Positions 1 to 10,673 are shown, counted from the stretch's first letter. The stretch is DNA of 64,000 bases from Luidia sarsii (GCA_949987565.1 OX465111.1:9505202-9569201); one strand, 5' to 3'. The notes: generated by a model not told the origin, from the letters alone. Translations and numbers: made by a program.

Positions 1-503
1 TCCAAATCCAACCCCAATGAATGTGACTGAGGTTCGAAGTATGGAGCCATTCCATGGTCGAAGTAACAGGTCCGAACAGGACCACCGAATGAATGGGTAA
101 TCCCGATGAGTCACCTACGTGTATAGTGACGTCACTAATCCAGCTCGCGTAAACAACTAGGTGCACAACCAGCGGATCATCGGAAGCTTAAAAAGGGGTA
201 CCGTATTCATGTGTAGCTTGTGCTGGTCAGCGGTCATTGTCTAATACAATGGGTATCCTGCAGTAGCTTCGTACCATTCGTTCGTTAGGAGAGCATGGTA
301 CGTACTCCTACTAGCAAAAAGTTCCCAAGGTATATACGAATAGTTTGAAAACGGATCACTAAGGAATCATACATGTATCTACAAAATAATCACGTAGGCC
401 CTATCTACCTCTAGCACGAGTATCTCGGAGGAATTGCACCGCGGCGGTGAAGGTAACCGCGAGTGGGTTCGTAATGTAAATGTATGTATGTCACTACATT
501 TGG
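1..503. other. Unassigned sequence at window edge
   Basis: I see no coding sequence here. A short A-rich box near 190 (CTTAAAAAGGGGTACC) could be a TATA-like element of an old LTR. This is only suggestive, because the end of a Gypsy-type repeat lies about 650 bp further on. Confidence 0.3.
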
Positions 504-546
504 TGGGCCTGACGTTTCGATCCTAGCAGGACCTTTCTCAAAGACA
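504..546 (-). repeat. Penelope-like 3' tail hairpin, copy 1
   Basis: On the minus strand this holds the dispersed motif: TTTGAGAAA-type lead, a stem GGTCCT/AGGATC closed by a GCT loop, then GAAACGTCAGGCC. The same unit follows Penelope-type endonuclease remnants near 2.1, 10.7 and 21.0 kb, which is why I assign it to a Penelope-like element. It is a fragment, with no endonuclease next to it. Confidence 0.7.
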
Positions 547-840
547 GAGAGATAGTGATACATATATAAAGTGATACAAAAAACTGCAGATTTCCAACAA
601 GATGAGTAGACAAAGAATACACCAACTAGGATTTTTAAAGGATTCATAGATTCCCCCTCCCCCCCCCAAAAGAGATTATGTCGGCTTAAAAAAAAAATCT
701 TAACACCTATCCTCTTCATTTGTAACTTTTACTTTATTTATTTATTTTACTTAACTAATTTACTTTACTGTATAAATTTTCTTAAGGTAGCCTTGACTCT
801 ACACTTAACATTGTATATTTTCCAGTTTGCGTGAAATAAT
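547..840. other. AT-rich stretch, nothing recognised
   Basis: The stretch is AT-rich, with TTTA repeats at about 725-770 and C-runs and A-runs at 655-700. I see no gene. It may be the decayed body of the repeat whose end lies at 841-919. Confidence 0.4.
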
Positions 841-919
841 GAATAAAATACTTGAAACTGTATATCGCCCGTTGACCACATTAAGGAATGTTCTGGTGAG
901 TTCCGGTTGGTTTTAGGCA
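841..919 (+). repeat. Gypsy-type element end (solo fragment)
   Basis: About 79 bp match, in reverse complement, the 3' end of the minus-strand Gypsy element at 60002-60083. Shared blocks include AATAAAATAC (polyadenylation-like), CGTTGACCACAT and GGTTGGTTTTAGGCA. Similarity stops abruptly after GGCA in both copies, as expected for an element boundary ending in CA. I take it as an LTR end or solo-LTR remnant of the same family. The upstream limit is unclear. Confidence 0.7.
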
Positions 920-1436
920 ACTAGTGTCGTCTTTCATTTAGTTGTGTATGCGTGTTTGTTTTTGTTTTGCTTTGCTTGACTAGGGGAATACTTAAACTAC
1001 GTGTCTCTGCACGTGCATTTTGAAATGAAATAAGTCCTCAAAGTCCACAAACGTCTTCAGACATTCTATTTACCGAAGTGCGTTCTTAACAAACAAAATA
1101 GAAAGAAGAAAGCAAAATCTACAGTGTCAAGTATAGAGTTCAGAAGTATAGTCCATTATACTTAATTAAAAAAATTCCCGTTTCTTATACTCAGCGTTTA
1201 TAACATTACCAAAATGCTGGGGAACATGCCCAGACACGTATCGCCCCAATAAATTCAGCCTATTGTTATCGATTGATCTCCATTGATCGGTTTCGTAACG
1301 TTACCGCATTTTCATAATCCTCAGTAGGGTCACCACGCAACCTCTTTTATGATCCTCGTTTGGGTCACCGCTGTGATCCTCAATGAGGATCATGATCCTC
1401 CTGCCAAAAACGAGGTTAAATGCTGAGTATACACTA
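920..1436. other. Unassigned intergenic stretch
   Basis: I recognise no gene. A cluster of alternating GATCCTC and GAGGATC words at about 1315-1405 forms small direct and inverted repeats. Confidence 0.4.
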
Positions 1437-1850
1437 CTGACCGATTTCCCTTCGCGACATTAGCGAGGTTGGCAAGTCTAGGTGTGGTTTCCGCCTCTAG
1501 GTAAAGACATGATGACACTACAGGAGCAGTAGGGCCGAAACCAGCCTACGCGCGGCACATGTGACATGTCACAACACGTCTTTGCACACACTGTATACTG
1601 CAAAGTGCACGTGCACAGCGGCCGCATGGCTGCATACGAGTTACGACTACGATCACGCTGTGCTACTAAAGCCTGATCGGAACTTCCAGAACTACTACTG
1701 TAGGTTACGCTACAAAAAAGTACAATTTATTTTACAACCGAAACCATGATATAGATTGAGATAATAATGGGGTCAACACAGTGCCGGTCGGAAGCATTGT
1801 TTTTCACCAGGAGTGGTGGACGGAAATTACCCGTGGTGGTCGGCACGGTG
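1437..1850. repeat. Dispersed repeat RA, copy 1
   Basis: The block starts CTGACCGATTTCCCTTCGCG and ends near ACCCGTGGTGGTCGGC. It recurs at about 13455-13870, 25312-25740 and 51268-51690. Two of those copies lie inside TTAA elements A and B and one inside the TTA-flanked element at 50748-51987. It has no coding content. It is either a separate short element captured by these transposons or a fragment of them. Confidence 0.8.
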
Positions 1851-1941
1851 AAAGCACGATCACAAAAATACAAAGCAAGGTCTGGCTAGCAAGAATGCAC
1901 GTAAAATCAGTGGAATGCACATCGCGTCCTTGTGTTTCGAA

Positions 1942-2182
1942 GGACTAAACACAAAAGAAGGATTATCAGAAAGCTGCATGGTGTTAGTCATTACCCTCCT
2001 GGATGTTGAGACCATGTGGTTGAATAGTCCAAGTGATTGGTCACCGTAGTAATGCTACGTAATGTCGTGAGAAAATGTGGATGAAGCGTCTTCGGACTAT
2101 TCAACCACATGGTCTCAACATCCAGGAGGGTAATGACTAACACCATGCAGCTTTCTGATAATCCTTCTTTTGTGTTTAGTCC
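1942..2182. repeat. 89-bp inverted repeat of Penelope 3' end
   Basis: Positions 1942-2030 are the reverse complement of 2094-2182, with a spacer of about 63 bp. Both arms carry the last codons and early 3' untranslated region of a Penelope-type endonuclease, also present at about 10862-10950 and 21180-21265. The plus-oriented arm continues into the pseudogene and tail described next. Confidence 0.85.
2036..2140 (+). pseudogene. Penelope-like GIY-YIG endonuclease C-terminus (fragment)
   Basis: The plus strand reads EKMWMKRLRTIQPHGLN and then a short tail to the stop at 2138. Just upstream, GHRSNA followed by a broken stretch matches the fuller copies at 10898-11194 and 21214-21600. The pattern of K/R-x-W-I/M-x-K-x-R-T followed by PHGLN is typical of the end of the GIY-YIG endonuclease domain of Penelope-like retroelements, where it would nick target DNA. 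Only about 35 codons remain and one in-frame stop lies upstream. The downstream 300 bp are pyrimidine-rich and end in the hairpin at 2425-2466, the same order as in the other copies. Confidence 0.75.
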
Positions 2183-2424
2183 TTCACACTTCTCTCTTTG
2201 ATCTTCCCCCTCTTCTCACTAATCCCTACCCTACTCGAGCGATCCTTGCCCTTCTCTTTGACCTTTCCCCCTCCTCTCACTAATCCCTACCCTACCCCTT
2301 GCCCTTCCCTTTGAACTCTCCCTACCAGCTTCACTCTTAAGTTGTCCTTTGTTTCTCATCCGTGTCCTATTCACTCTCTCCCCCTTCCTTCGTGTACATG
2401 TATCTGTTTTGTCCTTGTCACTCT

Positions 2425-2466
2425 GCCTTTGAGAAAGGTTCTGCTAGGATCGAAACGTCAGGCCCA
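2425..2466 (+). repeat. Penelope-like 3' tail hairpin, copy 2
   Basis: The lead GCCTTTGAGAAA is followed by stem GGTTCT-GCT-AGGATC and then GAAACGTCAGGCC. The C-to-T change in the left arm keeps pairing as a wobble. The copy lies about 285 bp after the endonuclease stop on the same strand. One frame reads FEKGSARIETSGP. Confidence 0.75.
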
Positions 2467-2535
2467 CTTAATTTTAAGATTTACATTTTGGTAATTTTAG
2501 TCAGTAAGCAGTTTGCAACATTTTTGTATATCACC

Positions 2536-3260
2536 AAAATGAAATGAAATTGAAGTTTAATTGGAATTCTACCGAGTCACCACTAGCACTGAAGGACTTA
2601 CGTTCCCTCCCAAGTCATTAATGACGGTGTCATGCCAAATAGTGTCCCCTGTCAAATAGTGTCCACTCATTAGCATACTGATCGCTGATTGGTCCAATAC
2701 GTATACATTCAACCACCGTGGTTGGGGTATGGTTGCGCACTACACACGTATGACGCAGTGTGTATGGTTGCTGGCCTAACACACGCAACGTTGGGCACTT
2801 TGGTACCTTTTGGCCCTAACTGTAACCGTAACGCTAACCCTAACCCAAACAACCCTAATCCCAACCCTAGCCCTAACCCTAACTCTAACCATAATCCTAA
2901 TCCCAATCCTAATCCTAATCCAAACCCTAACCCTAACGACCCTAATCCTAATCCTAACCCTAACGCTAACCAATCAGCGATCATTATGCTAATGAGCGGA
3001 CAGTATTTGGCAGGGACACTTTTTGGCAGGACAACGGAAAAAGTCAACCGATGCCCTCCCGTTGACTGACTGCAAACGTTCTACGTACAAACAGGCCCTG
3101 AGGCGTATGTGCTGGGGTACGGTTATATAGGGGCGCTCTCTTTTGTTAAAAGAACTCTCTCAAGTGTGACAATAGAATACCGGTGGCAGGTGCAATCTCA
3201 CGTGCTAGTGGTGACTCGGTAGAATTCCAATTAAACTTCAATTTCATTTCATTTCATTTT
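2536..3260. mobile_element. TIR/foldback element with telomere-like core
   Basis: Positions 2536-2589 and 3202-3260 are near-perfect inverted repeats (AAAATGAAATGAAATTGAAG ... reverse complement). A second, inner pair surrounds the core (ATTAGCATACTGATCGCTGATTGG near 2668-2693 against CCAATCAGCGATCATTATGC near 2968-2990, with the neighbouring GTGTCC and GGACAC blocks). No transposase is present, so it is non-autonomous. ORFs across it are by-products of the repeat. Confidence 0.8.
2816..2972. repeat. Degenerate CCCTAA telomere-like array
   Basis: About 155 bp of CCCTAA variants (CCCTAA, CCCAAC, ACCCTAAT, CGCTAA) lie inside the foldback element. They are interstitial and diverged, not a chromosome end. 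Both strands give low-complexity ORFs (NPNPN, LGLGL) that are not genes. Confidence 0.9.
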
Positions 3261-3540
3261 GTTTAATTTCTAAAATCACCAGGTCTGTACAGTAGGCCAA
3301 TGCCACAACAAACTTTATTTAATATAGGGCTGTGAAGAAATCTGTGTCATCGCGATGTGAGTTTAGATGAGGTGACACTATAATTTTCTTTGAGCCAGGT
3401 TTCAGTCATGGCTAGGGCATCAAAAAAATTCTCAGTAAATATTACTAAAATATCCGTAGTTATATTGCATATTGAGTGTGCGTTTAATGCACTCACATTA
3501 ATATTTCGGTCAAGTTTAGTGGTTTCCTGTCTGAAGCAAG
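3261..3540. other. Unassigned spacer
   Basis: I see no gene or repeat beyond the edges of the two TIR elements on either side. Confidence 0.4.
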
Positions 3541-5589
3541 CTAATACCCTTTTCCCACTACAAACTGCTTAACCCCGAGATTTGCCGCCCCGGGTTTAGC
3601 ATTCTGTACCCCGGGGTTCGTTAACCCTGAGTTCTGTTCCCATTTGTCGCGTTAACCCGGAGTTTCGCGAAACCCGGGGCGAGCTTGCCCCGGGTTAACG
3701 ATGTGCGATTTCCCACTACACCCAACCCCGGTGTCCGTCACTGCCCGGACCGGAAATCCCACAGCGCGCTAGCTGGTCCCACAATGCCTCGTACCGCCTT
3801 GTCGCCCAGCAACCACCCGTCGGCGCGCGCTGCCTGAGTGGATACATGTGGGCTGCACTCGATTAACGGCATAATCCGCACTCTCGTGTACATGTACACT
3901 GCATTGAAAATGGCGTCAGATATAAATATAATATAGATATAAAATTTCGGCAAATCCGGGGCATCAAGGCAATTTACCGACTTTTTGTTATTAGTACCGA
4001 TGCAAACACGCTAAGCACTTTAAAAAAAAATTTCAAAATAGGCGCTGAAGGCACCGAATCGTTGTTTTAGGTCTCCTACTAATATATCATCGTTTCTGTG
4101 GGACCACAATGCCTGAAAAAGATTATTTTCCAACATAAAAATGACGTCTAAAATAGGTTTCAGTCAGCCACCAATACGTATTCTCACGGAACATGAACAG
4201 TACCATTCAGGTATGGCCGGGGTGCTACTGCTATAGTAAGCGGGACGACAAAAATATCTGACAATAGATCCTCACAAAAAAATCAAAATAAAAGGGATTC
4301 TAAAGAGCCTACATGTTTTGTAAAGATGGATTTTTAAGCAGCTAGGTCCAACCTAAACGAGCATATTATCGGAGCTTATTATTGTATAAACTCGCACCCC
4401 TCTCATTCCTAATAGAATAGTCCATGCTGTCAAGGTATCGCGATGTGGGTTCGGTGTTCCCAAACCTTCTCATCAGTTCTCGTCCAAAAAATTGAGAATA
4501 ACTACGTTCGTAGGCCTACCTGAAAAAAATAAAATAAAGTTTGCGACATTTTTGTGCTGTATCGTGAAGTAGTAGCTCGTTTTGCTGTTTAGCTTTCTCC
4601 TTTCGGGGCATGGTTACGACTTTGAAAAGGCACCCGCGAACACGCAAACCTTTGACAGCTCTTCGATTCTACTTTCGCACGCAACCCGACCACGTGCTGC
4701 ATGCTGCGCAATCTATCTATCGTGCAACGCAAATCGCTCCCAACTACCGTTGGTACCCGTTGTTTGGTACAGCCAGCGATGTCCAAGATTCACTGGTACC
4801 CGCAGATTAAAAGTTTGTTGACATGAAACTGTCAGGATCGAACGCACTGTCCATGTACGTATCTGACATGGCCATGTAAGTACTGTACATGTACATGTAC
4901 ATGTACAGTACATTGATCGTGTATGTGTATGTGTATACATGTACATGTACAGTACATGTACACCCATCCACAGTCCATACAGTTGTGCACAGAATGCGCA
5001 ATGTTTAGCTGACAGTGCGCACGGTACAGTGAAGCTTCCATGTGTGCTGCACACACACTGCACCGCAGTCGGAATATTATTTCATGCGCGCTGCAGTGTG
5101 CTAAAAGGGCACGGCAATTTGTTGCCGTGAAAATCCTCCAAATTTAAGGGCACCGCGGCAATTGGTGAGGTCACGACGGCAACTGCCGTCGTTGCCGTCG
5201 TGAATTTACTGCCCTCTTGTAAATGCCAGATGTGCGTCGCATGCGGATTTTCCCGCCACGTATCCCACCTCTGACCGTCCCATTACGTAACGCATCCGGC
5301 GTCTTAACCCTGAGAATGTCCACCGGACTCGTACCCCGGCGCGGTTTCCCACTACAACGCCAACCCCGGGGTTCGGCCGTTACCCCCGAGATTTCCATCC
5401 TTAACCCTGGTCGCGAGCAGGGTTAACGAACCCCGGGGTAACGGCCGATTTTTCGGTCTCAACCCGGGGCGGGAAAAGTGTAGTGGGAAACGTCCTGGCA
5501 ACCATTTCCAACCCGGGGTATCTCGGGGGTAAGGCTTGCCGTTACCCCCGAGATAACCCGGAGATTGCGTAGTGGGAAAGGGGTATTAG
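3541..5589. mobile_element. Non-autonomous TIR element with CCCGGGGT subterminal repeats
   Basis: The ends match as CTAATACCCTTTTCCCACTA (3541) and the inverted form at 5568-5589 (AGTGGGAAAGGGGTATTAG). Next to each end are many copies, in both orientations, of GTTAACCCGGGG- and CCCGAGAT-type words (3569-3730 and 5340-5570), as in subterminal transposase-binding arrays. The interior has TACATG palindromes at 4880-4965 and a decayed Penelope-type tail near 4617-4655 (frame FEKAPANTQT). I see no transposase. The target duplication is not clear. Confidence 0.75.
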
Positions 5590-6656
5590 TTAGAGTAGTC
5601 CCTTGGTGTACCGCCATTGAAAAATGGATGCCGTCATCGTCCCGTGAGAACAGTGATCGTGCCATGGACTTCAGTAATTTTGTGGACTTACCTGTTGATG
5701 AGCGGACGTCCACGACTGAGTCGACGAATTGGTTGTTGACGGCAAAAATTAAGCTCGATAGAGAAAACATCCTGTTGAAGTCTTCCAGTTTTGTCCAAAA
5801 ATCCATGACGATAGCAGTGCCATAAAGTCTGTGGGTTGTAGAAAAGCATTGCACACTTAACGTTTGAATGAGCCTTGGTGCAAATCAGTATCTGACATGT
5901 TTGCTAGCATTTTCTAGAAATCCAACTTTCTCCTATTTCTGATGCTGTTGAGTAATAAAAAATAAAACATTAATAAATCATATTTTCTTTAAAATGATTT
6001 CTGCAAGTCTTTTAAGACTACTGAACTGATTTGGACTAAACCATTTCCTTCCTAAGGGTTTAGCTGTGCAACTTATAAAAGCGCGTAAATGAAAGAATGG
6101 CTACTTCGCTAGGAGGAAATTAAAATGGAGCTAATTTAGTCCGCTGGTTTACTATACGCGCCAAAAGAAAAATAAAGGTGAAAATAGATCGCGGCGGGCT
6201 TTCGCCTAAAGCTAAATATTTACCCTTGCTGCAGCAGTCACCGTGGCTTTCGTGTCTCGATGTGGAAAGCAAGGTGGAGCAATTGTGCAGCCACCTTTTA
6301 TTAAGGCCAGCCCCTGGTGTTATGCAATAACCTAACTAAAATGGTGCATGCCGACTTGGCTCGCACAAAAGGGCACAGAACAAAGAAAAGCACTCGGGGA
6401 GAAACCAGGACATATAAAGGACTTCTACAAGGGACACATTTGCGCAACCTAAAATCTGACTTTTCCCCCATTTCTGATTGAGTTTAGTAGTTTTTTTTAA
6501 AAGAATTCCTTTAAAATGATTTCTAGGAGTCATTTGAGACTACTGAACTGCTTTGGAGTGACTACTTTGTTTTCCCGAGGGAATTTTTTTGCACGATCTA
6601 GGAATCTAAATTTTCACCTGTTTCTGATGCATTATAGTACCGGTTGTTAAAAAAAA
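5590..6656. repeat. Old satellite-related copies left of Ngaro
   Basis: Two segments, about 5985-6065 and 6490-6575, share the order CTTTAAAATGATTTCT ... GACTACTGAACTG ... TTTGGA with the monomer of the satellite at 32.14-44.64 kb (TAAAATGATTTTCT ... GACTACTAAAGTG). The copies are strongly diverged. The ORF at 5565-5825 (plus) has no family I know. I see no other gene. Confidence 0.45.
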
Positions 6657-6830
6657 GCCATTTTATCTGTGAGGATAAATTAATTTATACTCGGCGCGAG
6701 GAAGCTTGGGCAACTTGAAACTGGTGGTATGCACCACCCAAGGTCCGGGTATATAAAGGTTTGCGCCAGCTAGACACGGCCAGTCAGTTGCAGTCTTCAG
6801 CAGCATACAGACCAGACAGCTGTAGTTTTG
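6657..6830 (+). repeat. Ngaro A1 terminal repeat
   Basis: From GCCATTTTATCTG to CAGACAGCTGTAGTTTTG this matches A2 at 30875-31061, which has a short extra GGTTTAAACCCC-type stretch. It contains GGTATATAAAGG at about 6748, a good TATA box, so the promoter probably lies here. Confidence 0.9.
6745..6760 (+). promoter_or_regulatory. TATA-like box in Ngaro A1
   Basis: The GGTATATAAAGG sequence is conserved in A2 (about 30978, GGTATATAAACG). It lies about 250 bp upstream of the ORF1 start and is presumably the element promoter. Confidence 0.5.
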
Positions 6831-6998
6831 ATTTTTATGTTTCTGCAATTCACTGACGTGCCACAGTGAGTTATACAGCTTCTCTGCTGTTCCACAGGCG
6901 GCTACCTTTTTCCTCCGAGCTGCTCTGCAGTACCACAGGCGGCTACCTTTTTCCACGTTTTTTCATTTGACCCTGTCGAGCGAGATTTCAAATTCACT

Positions 6999-7524
6999 AT
7001 GCCGAAATCGCACCCGAATCGCGTGCGATCTCGCCGAAGTCCTGGCCCTGTTCAGTCTGCCGCGTCGGCCGGGGCCCCTACGATGGCACCCAAACGGCGA
7101 GGTCGCCCGCGGAAGTCCACGAAAGCGCCCGTTCCACCAACAACGGATGCTCCAACTCCTCCGGCTGTGGCTCCTCCAGCTTCGACTCCTCCGGCTGTGG
7201 CTCCTCCAGCTCCGACTCCTCCGGCTGTGGCTCCTCCAGCTCTAGACGTGAATCGCGCCTTAGAAGGCCCGGTAGCGATGGCTGCAGGCGGGGGTGAGTT
7301 TGTCTCAGACGATGAGATTGGGGTTTCTTCCATCCCGGGGCCGGCCGCAACGAGTGGTGCGGCTATCGATTATACGCGGCCGGTCCCCATTTTTTCAGTA
7401 ACCTCCTCGCTGGGGTATCACGTCCCGACATCCATTAAGGAAAATATTTGGTCGGGTGCGTATGTTGATTTGGCCTTACGACGCGGTACAAGGGGTGGTC
7501 CCTCACGGGGAGAACAAATCCCAC
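6999..7524 (+). pseudogene. Ngaro ORF1 (gag-like), N-terminal part
   Basis: The ATG at 6999 opens a basic protein with an AT-hook-like KRRGRPRKS at about residues 29-37 and a 30-bp tandem repeat (7156-7241) coding three PPAVAPPA units. A region containing GYHVP and NIWSGAYVDLAL follows, which is where DIRS/Ngaro ORF1 proteins become conserved. The frame is cut by element A at the TTAA 7525-7528. Coding resumes at 14370 in a frame offset by one, so a frameshift also lies shortly before the insertion. The product is presumably the nucleic-acid-binding, particle-forming protein of the element. The A1 repeat lies just upstream and supplies the promoter. Confidence 0.8.
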
Positions 7525-8037
7525 TTAAAGGGGGTGTATCGTGGTGCTCGCCAGGATCCTAATGATACATGTATCACACTGTGCCCGCCGTGTTATCAGT
7601 AAACAATCAGATAAGAAAGTCCCCTTAGGTAATGTTTGGCTTCTGCCAGCCACTGGTCCTAATGGTTTCCATATGTAGGGTTTGGGGCTATCCCATTACG
7701 TAAGAGAGGGAAGTACTGTACATGGATTGTAAGTTCCAAGACCTGCAAGTGAGCTCACTGAATGGAGTAAATCAACAGCAATGCAATCTCACATGATATG
7801 AAATTCAACCATGATTCAACACACCGCCTTGATCATCCATATTTCTGTAGCAGTATTTTTTAGCAGTGGATGACTACTCAATGGGTCATCAGGGCTCGAC
7901 CTTAGCACCAGCCCGGTGGTCATTGTCTAGTAAAAACAGCCGCGGGGTAGTAAAATGACCCACTTTGCTAGCCCGGCGGACTAGTAAAACTAAAAAGTAC
8001 CGTTAGACAGCAGTAGGCAATGCATGCAGCACGCACG

Positions 8038-8102
8038 CTGCACCGCCGTCTGTACATGTACTGTACATGTACATGTACAGTACATGTACACTGTACAGTA
8101 TA
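8038..8102. repeat. TACATG palindromic array in A
   Basis: Overlapping TGTACATGTACATG units can form cruciforms. The longer version in B is at 18303-18375. The ORFs reading MYMYMCTCT here are repeat artefacts. Confidence 0.8.
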
Positions 8103-8414
8103 CACTATGCAGCGTACATGATGTCTCCACCAGTCCGCACGCATTATTTTATGCACGTGCAGGACCACTGACCATACATGTCCTCAAAGTCGGATCCCTG
8201 ACCCAATGCCAGCATATGTTTACGTTACGGAACCAGACTTATACTGCTAGACTCCGACTGAAAGTAGATATGAATAAGTGTGGCAAATGCGGGCCTGTGA
8301 TTGGTCAGATACTGGTCGCAGTGTGGATTGCGTCCGTGTACAAGACTAGCAAACCACATGGTTTGTTGTACATGTACATACAGTGTATGCCATTCACACA
8401 CGTGCTACATGTAA

Positions 8415-8570
8415 AAGGGACCGCGATGCCGATTACGCGAGAAATAAAAAGTTTTCCAGGCTGGCCTATACGATGGGAAGTTGATGAAGGAAGGAATAAA
8501 TTTATGTTTTGTGACGTGTGCAGGGGAATCTTTTCTTCCACGGCACGGATAACCAGACAGCTGACAATCC
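8415..8570 (+). pseudogene. Zinc-finger-like exon remnant in A
   Basis: Together with the B copy (18686-18833), two frames give KKFSWLVYDGKL and then NKFMFCDVCRGIFSS. A W-x2-Y lead followed by M-F-C-x2-C resembles the TTF-type or DUF4371-associated zinc finger found in hAT-related transposases and ZNF862-like proteins. A frame change lies between the two halves, and the downstream histidines of such a finger are not visible. The domain assignment is an inference from a short motif. Confidence 0.3.
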
Positions 8571-9796
8571 AGATTCCACCACAAGCGACAGTGATTTTCA
8601 TAATTATGTACATGATCATTACATGTAATGTATAAATGATGTACATGGACTCTTTGTCAAATTTCCAGATACTGACTTATTAATTAGCCTACCATTGCCA
8701 GATTTAAATTTAAATTAATTCATTGATGATCTCTTAAGTAAACTCAATGACTCAGCATTTGATAAGCCAAAAACAAATTATAATATTATCAATATCATTA
8801 GTTTCTCATACAAACTTTAAAAAAAAGGAGAATGTGGGCACGTTTTGTTTATTTTTTCCCCTTTTCCAAAACAAGTTTCCCCCCTAAACTTTGGTAGTCT
8901 AATTAATGGTAATTATTATCTAGTCTTTTTAAAGTACAGTACAAGTGTGGCCAAAAAAATGCAGGCGGGGATGAGAAACTATTTGTTTTACTTGACCTAA
9001 TAACCCCATGTTAAATTCAATATTAATTAAACAGGGCTAGTAAAACTTGCTGCGGGCTAGCAAAAAACTCAATTTACTAGCCCGGTGGGCTAGTAAAAAA
9101 AAAGTTAAGCACGAGGCTTGGTCATGTATGAAGAGTAAAGACTAGCAAACGTTAGGAAGTTCAAGCATCTATGATACTACCTAGTAAAATAATTACTTAG
9201 AACAAGTATATACATGTAGGCCTATAAATACTTGAATTTGTATGAATAAAATGTTCATCTTTTGGTGAGAATGGTACTGGTAGCCAATTGCATAATTGAC
9301 TGCAAATCCTGATTTTAAAAGTACGGCTTTTATTGTATGTTCGTAACTTCTAGTATACACACCGAGCAGCCTGGTACAAATTTTAACTTGGCGGATGTGT
9401 GATTTCGATCAAGAAAACCTGGGTGATGAATAAAATTTCTCCACGACTGTGCAATGCAAGCAAAGTATAGGAGCATAAACACCTTTTTCTTCCGAATAGC
9501 ATGCATTCACGAAGCTGTTATTTTGTGCACTCGTATTTGCTTCTTCTTTTCAAGGTTGTCATGACCCAGTATTGCAGTAAATACGGATCATCTGAAGCAC
9601 TTACACTGTACTTCTTTTTATTCATATAAAAAGAAGCAAATGCTAGTGGCCTAAACAATCATCATTATTGCCACAAAAGTGAAACTAAATATTTAAAGAA
9701 TTTAGCAATTACTTTCTAGTAGTACATGATATGTAAAAGCATAAACCTGATCTTTACTTATACAAACACGACTGAATAGTAAATCTCAAAATTCAG

Positions 9797-9845
9797 TGGG
9801 CCTGACGTTTCGATCCTATACTAGCGGGACATTTCTCAAAGGCAG
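9797..9845 (-). repeat. Penelope-like 3' tail hairpin, copy in A (distal)
   Basis: The motif GGGCCTGACGTTTCGATCC is kept, but the stem is disturbed by a small insertion (CTATACTAGCGGGACA). The same variant is in B at 19912-19960. Confidence 0.65.
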
Positions 9846-10630
9846 AGTTACAAAGACAAAACAGATACAAGAAGGAAGGGGTAGAGAGTGAAAAGGACAC
9901 AGATGACAAAGGACAAAGCTAGTAGTAGTAGGGGGCAATTCCATGGTAACAGAAGGGCATTCACAGGCAGTTTTAAAATTCTGAGAACATATATTTCAGA
10001 GACTTTGCCTATTAAAAACAAAATACCATAGTTATGTGAACATTGGTGCTACCTTTCATTTTCACTGGAACAAATATAGTTGGTGAGTGAGAAACAAAGG
10101 CAAATCTAAAATAATTTGGTTTCGGTAACGGAAGGATGGTTAACGGAAGGACCATCGAAATTTACATAGTCAATATATGGGAGATGAGGCGATTGTTTTT
10201 AGTGCTTCAAACAAATACAAACTGGAATGAGTAATGTACATGTACATGTAGGCTACACATACAGTTAAGTGGCATTACTGCATGAGCATGATGTCAACAT
10301 TGCCTATTGGTACCTATTCTACACAAACTGTACTGTTCACTTAAATTTAATTACATGTAGGCCTAATTGAAGGCTGTATGCACAAGAACAGATCTATCGG
10401 AAATATAACTATGAATGCTGTAACTTTTTTGAAAGATCACAAAATAACAATCAAAAGGCTTGTGCTTCCTCAAAATTGCCTTAGTCAATGGCAACACTAC
10501 TACTGCAACTAGAACACTTCTGGAATAACTTCTGCAAAATGGTATCTCTCCCTGTTGTCCATGACTGGCGCTGGAAGAATCTACAGAATTTGCTCATTGG
10601 AAAATACTCCAAACTTATCCTAAAATTTAG

Positions 10631-10673
10631 TGGGCCTGACGTTTCGATCCTAGCAGGACCTTTCTCAAAGGCA
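10631..10673 (-). repeat. Penelope-like 3' tail hairpin, copy in A (proximal)
   Basis: On the minus strand the stem GGTCCT-GCT-AGGATC is followed by GAAACGTCAGGCCC, all intact. It lies about 225 bp downstream of the endonuclease stop at 10898 on the same strand. Confidence 0.75.

Noticed and set aside
2816..2972. Chromosome end
   Set aside because: The telomere-like repeats are short, degenerate and bounded by inverted repeats, with unique sequence on both sides.
2689..3069. NPNP / LGLG repeat proteins
   Set aside because: They are translations of the degenerate telomere-like array.
4713..5063. Cys/Met/Tyr-rich ORFs around 4.7-5.1 kb
   Set aside because: They are produced by TACATG and TGTGTA repeats inside the TIR element.
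8024..8635. 203-codon ORF in element A as an intact protein
   Set aside because: Its first third is TACATG repeat translation. Only a short zinc-finger-like part is shared in sense with B, and in different frames.
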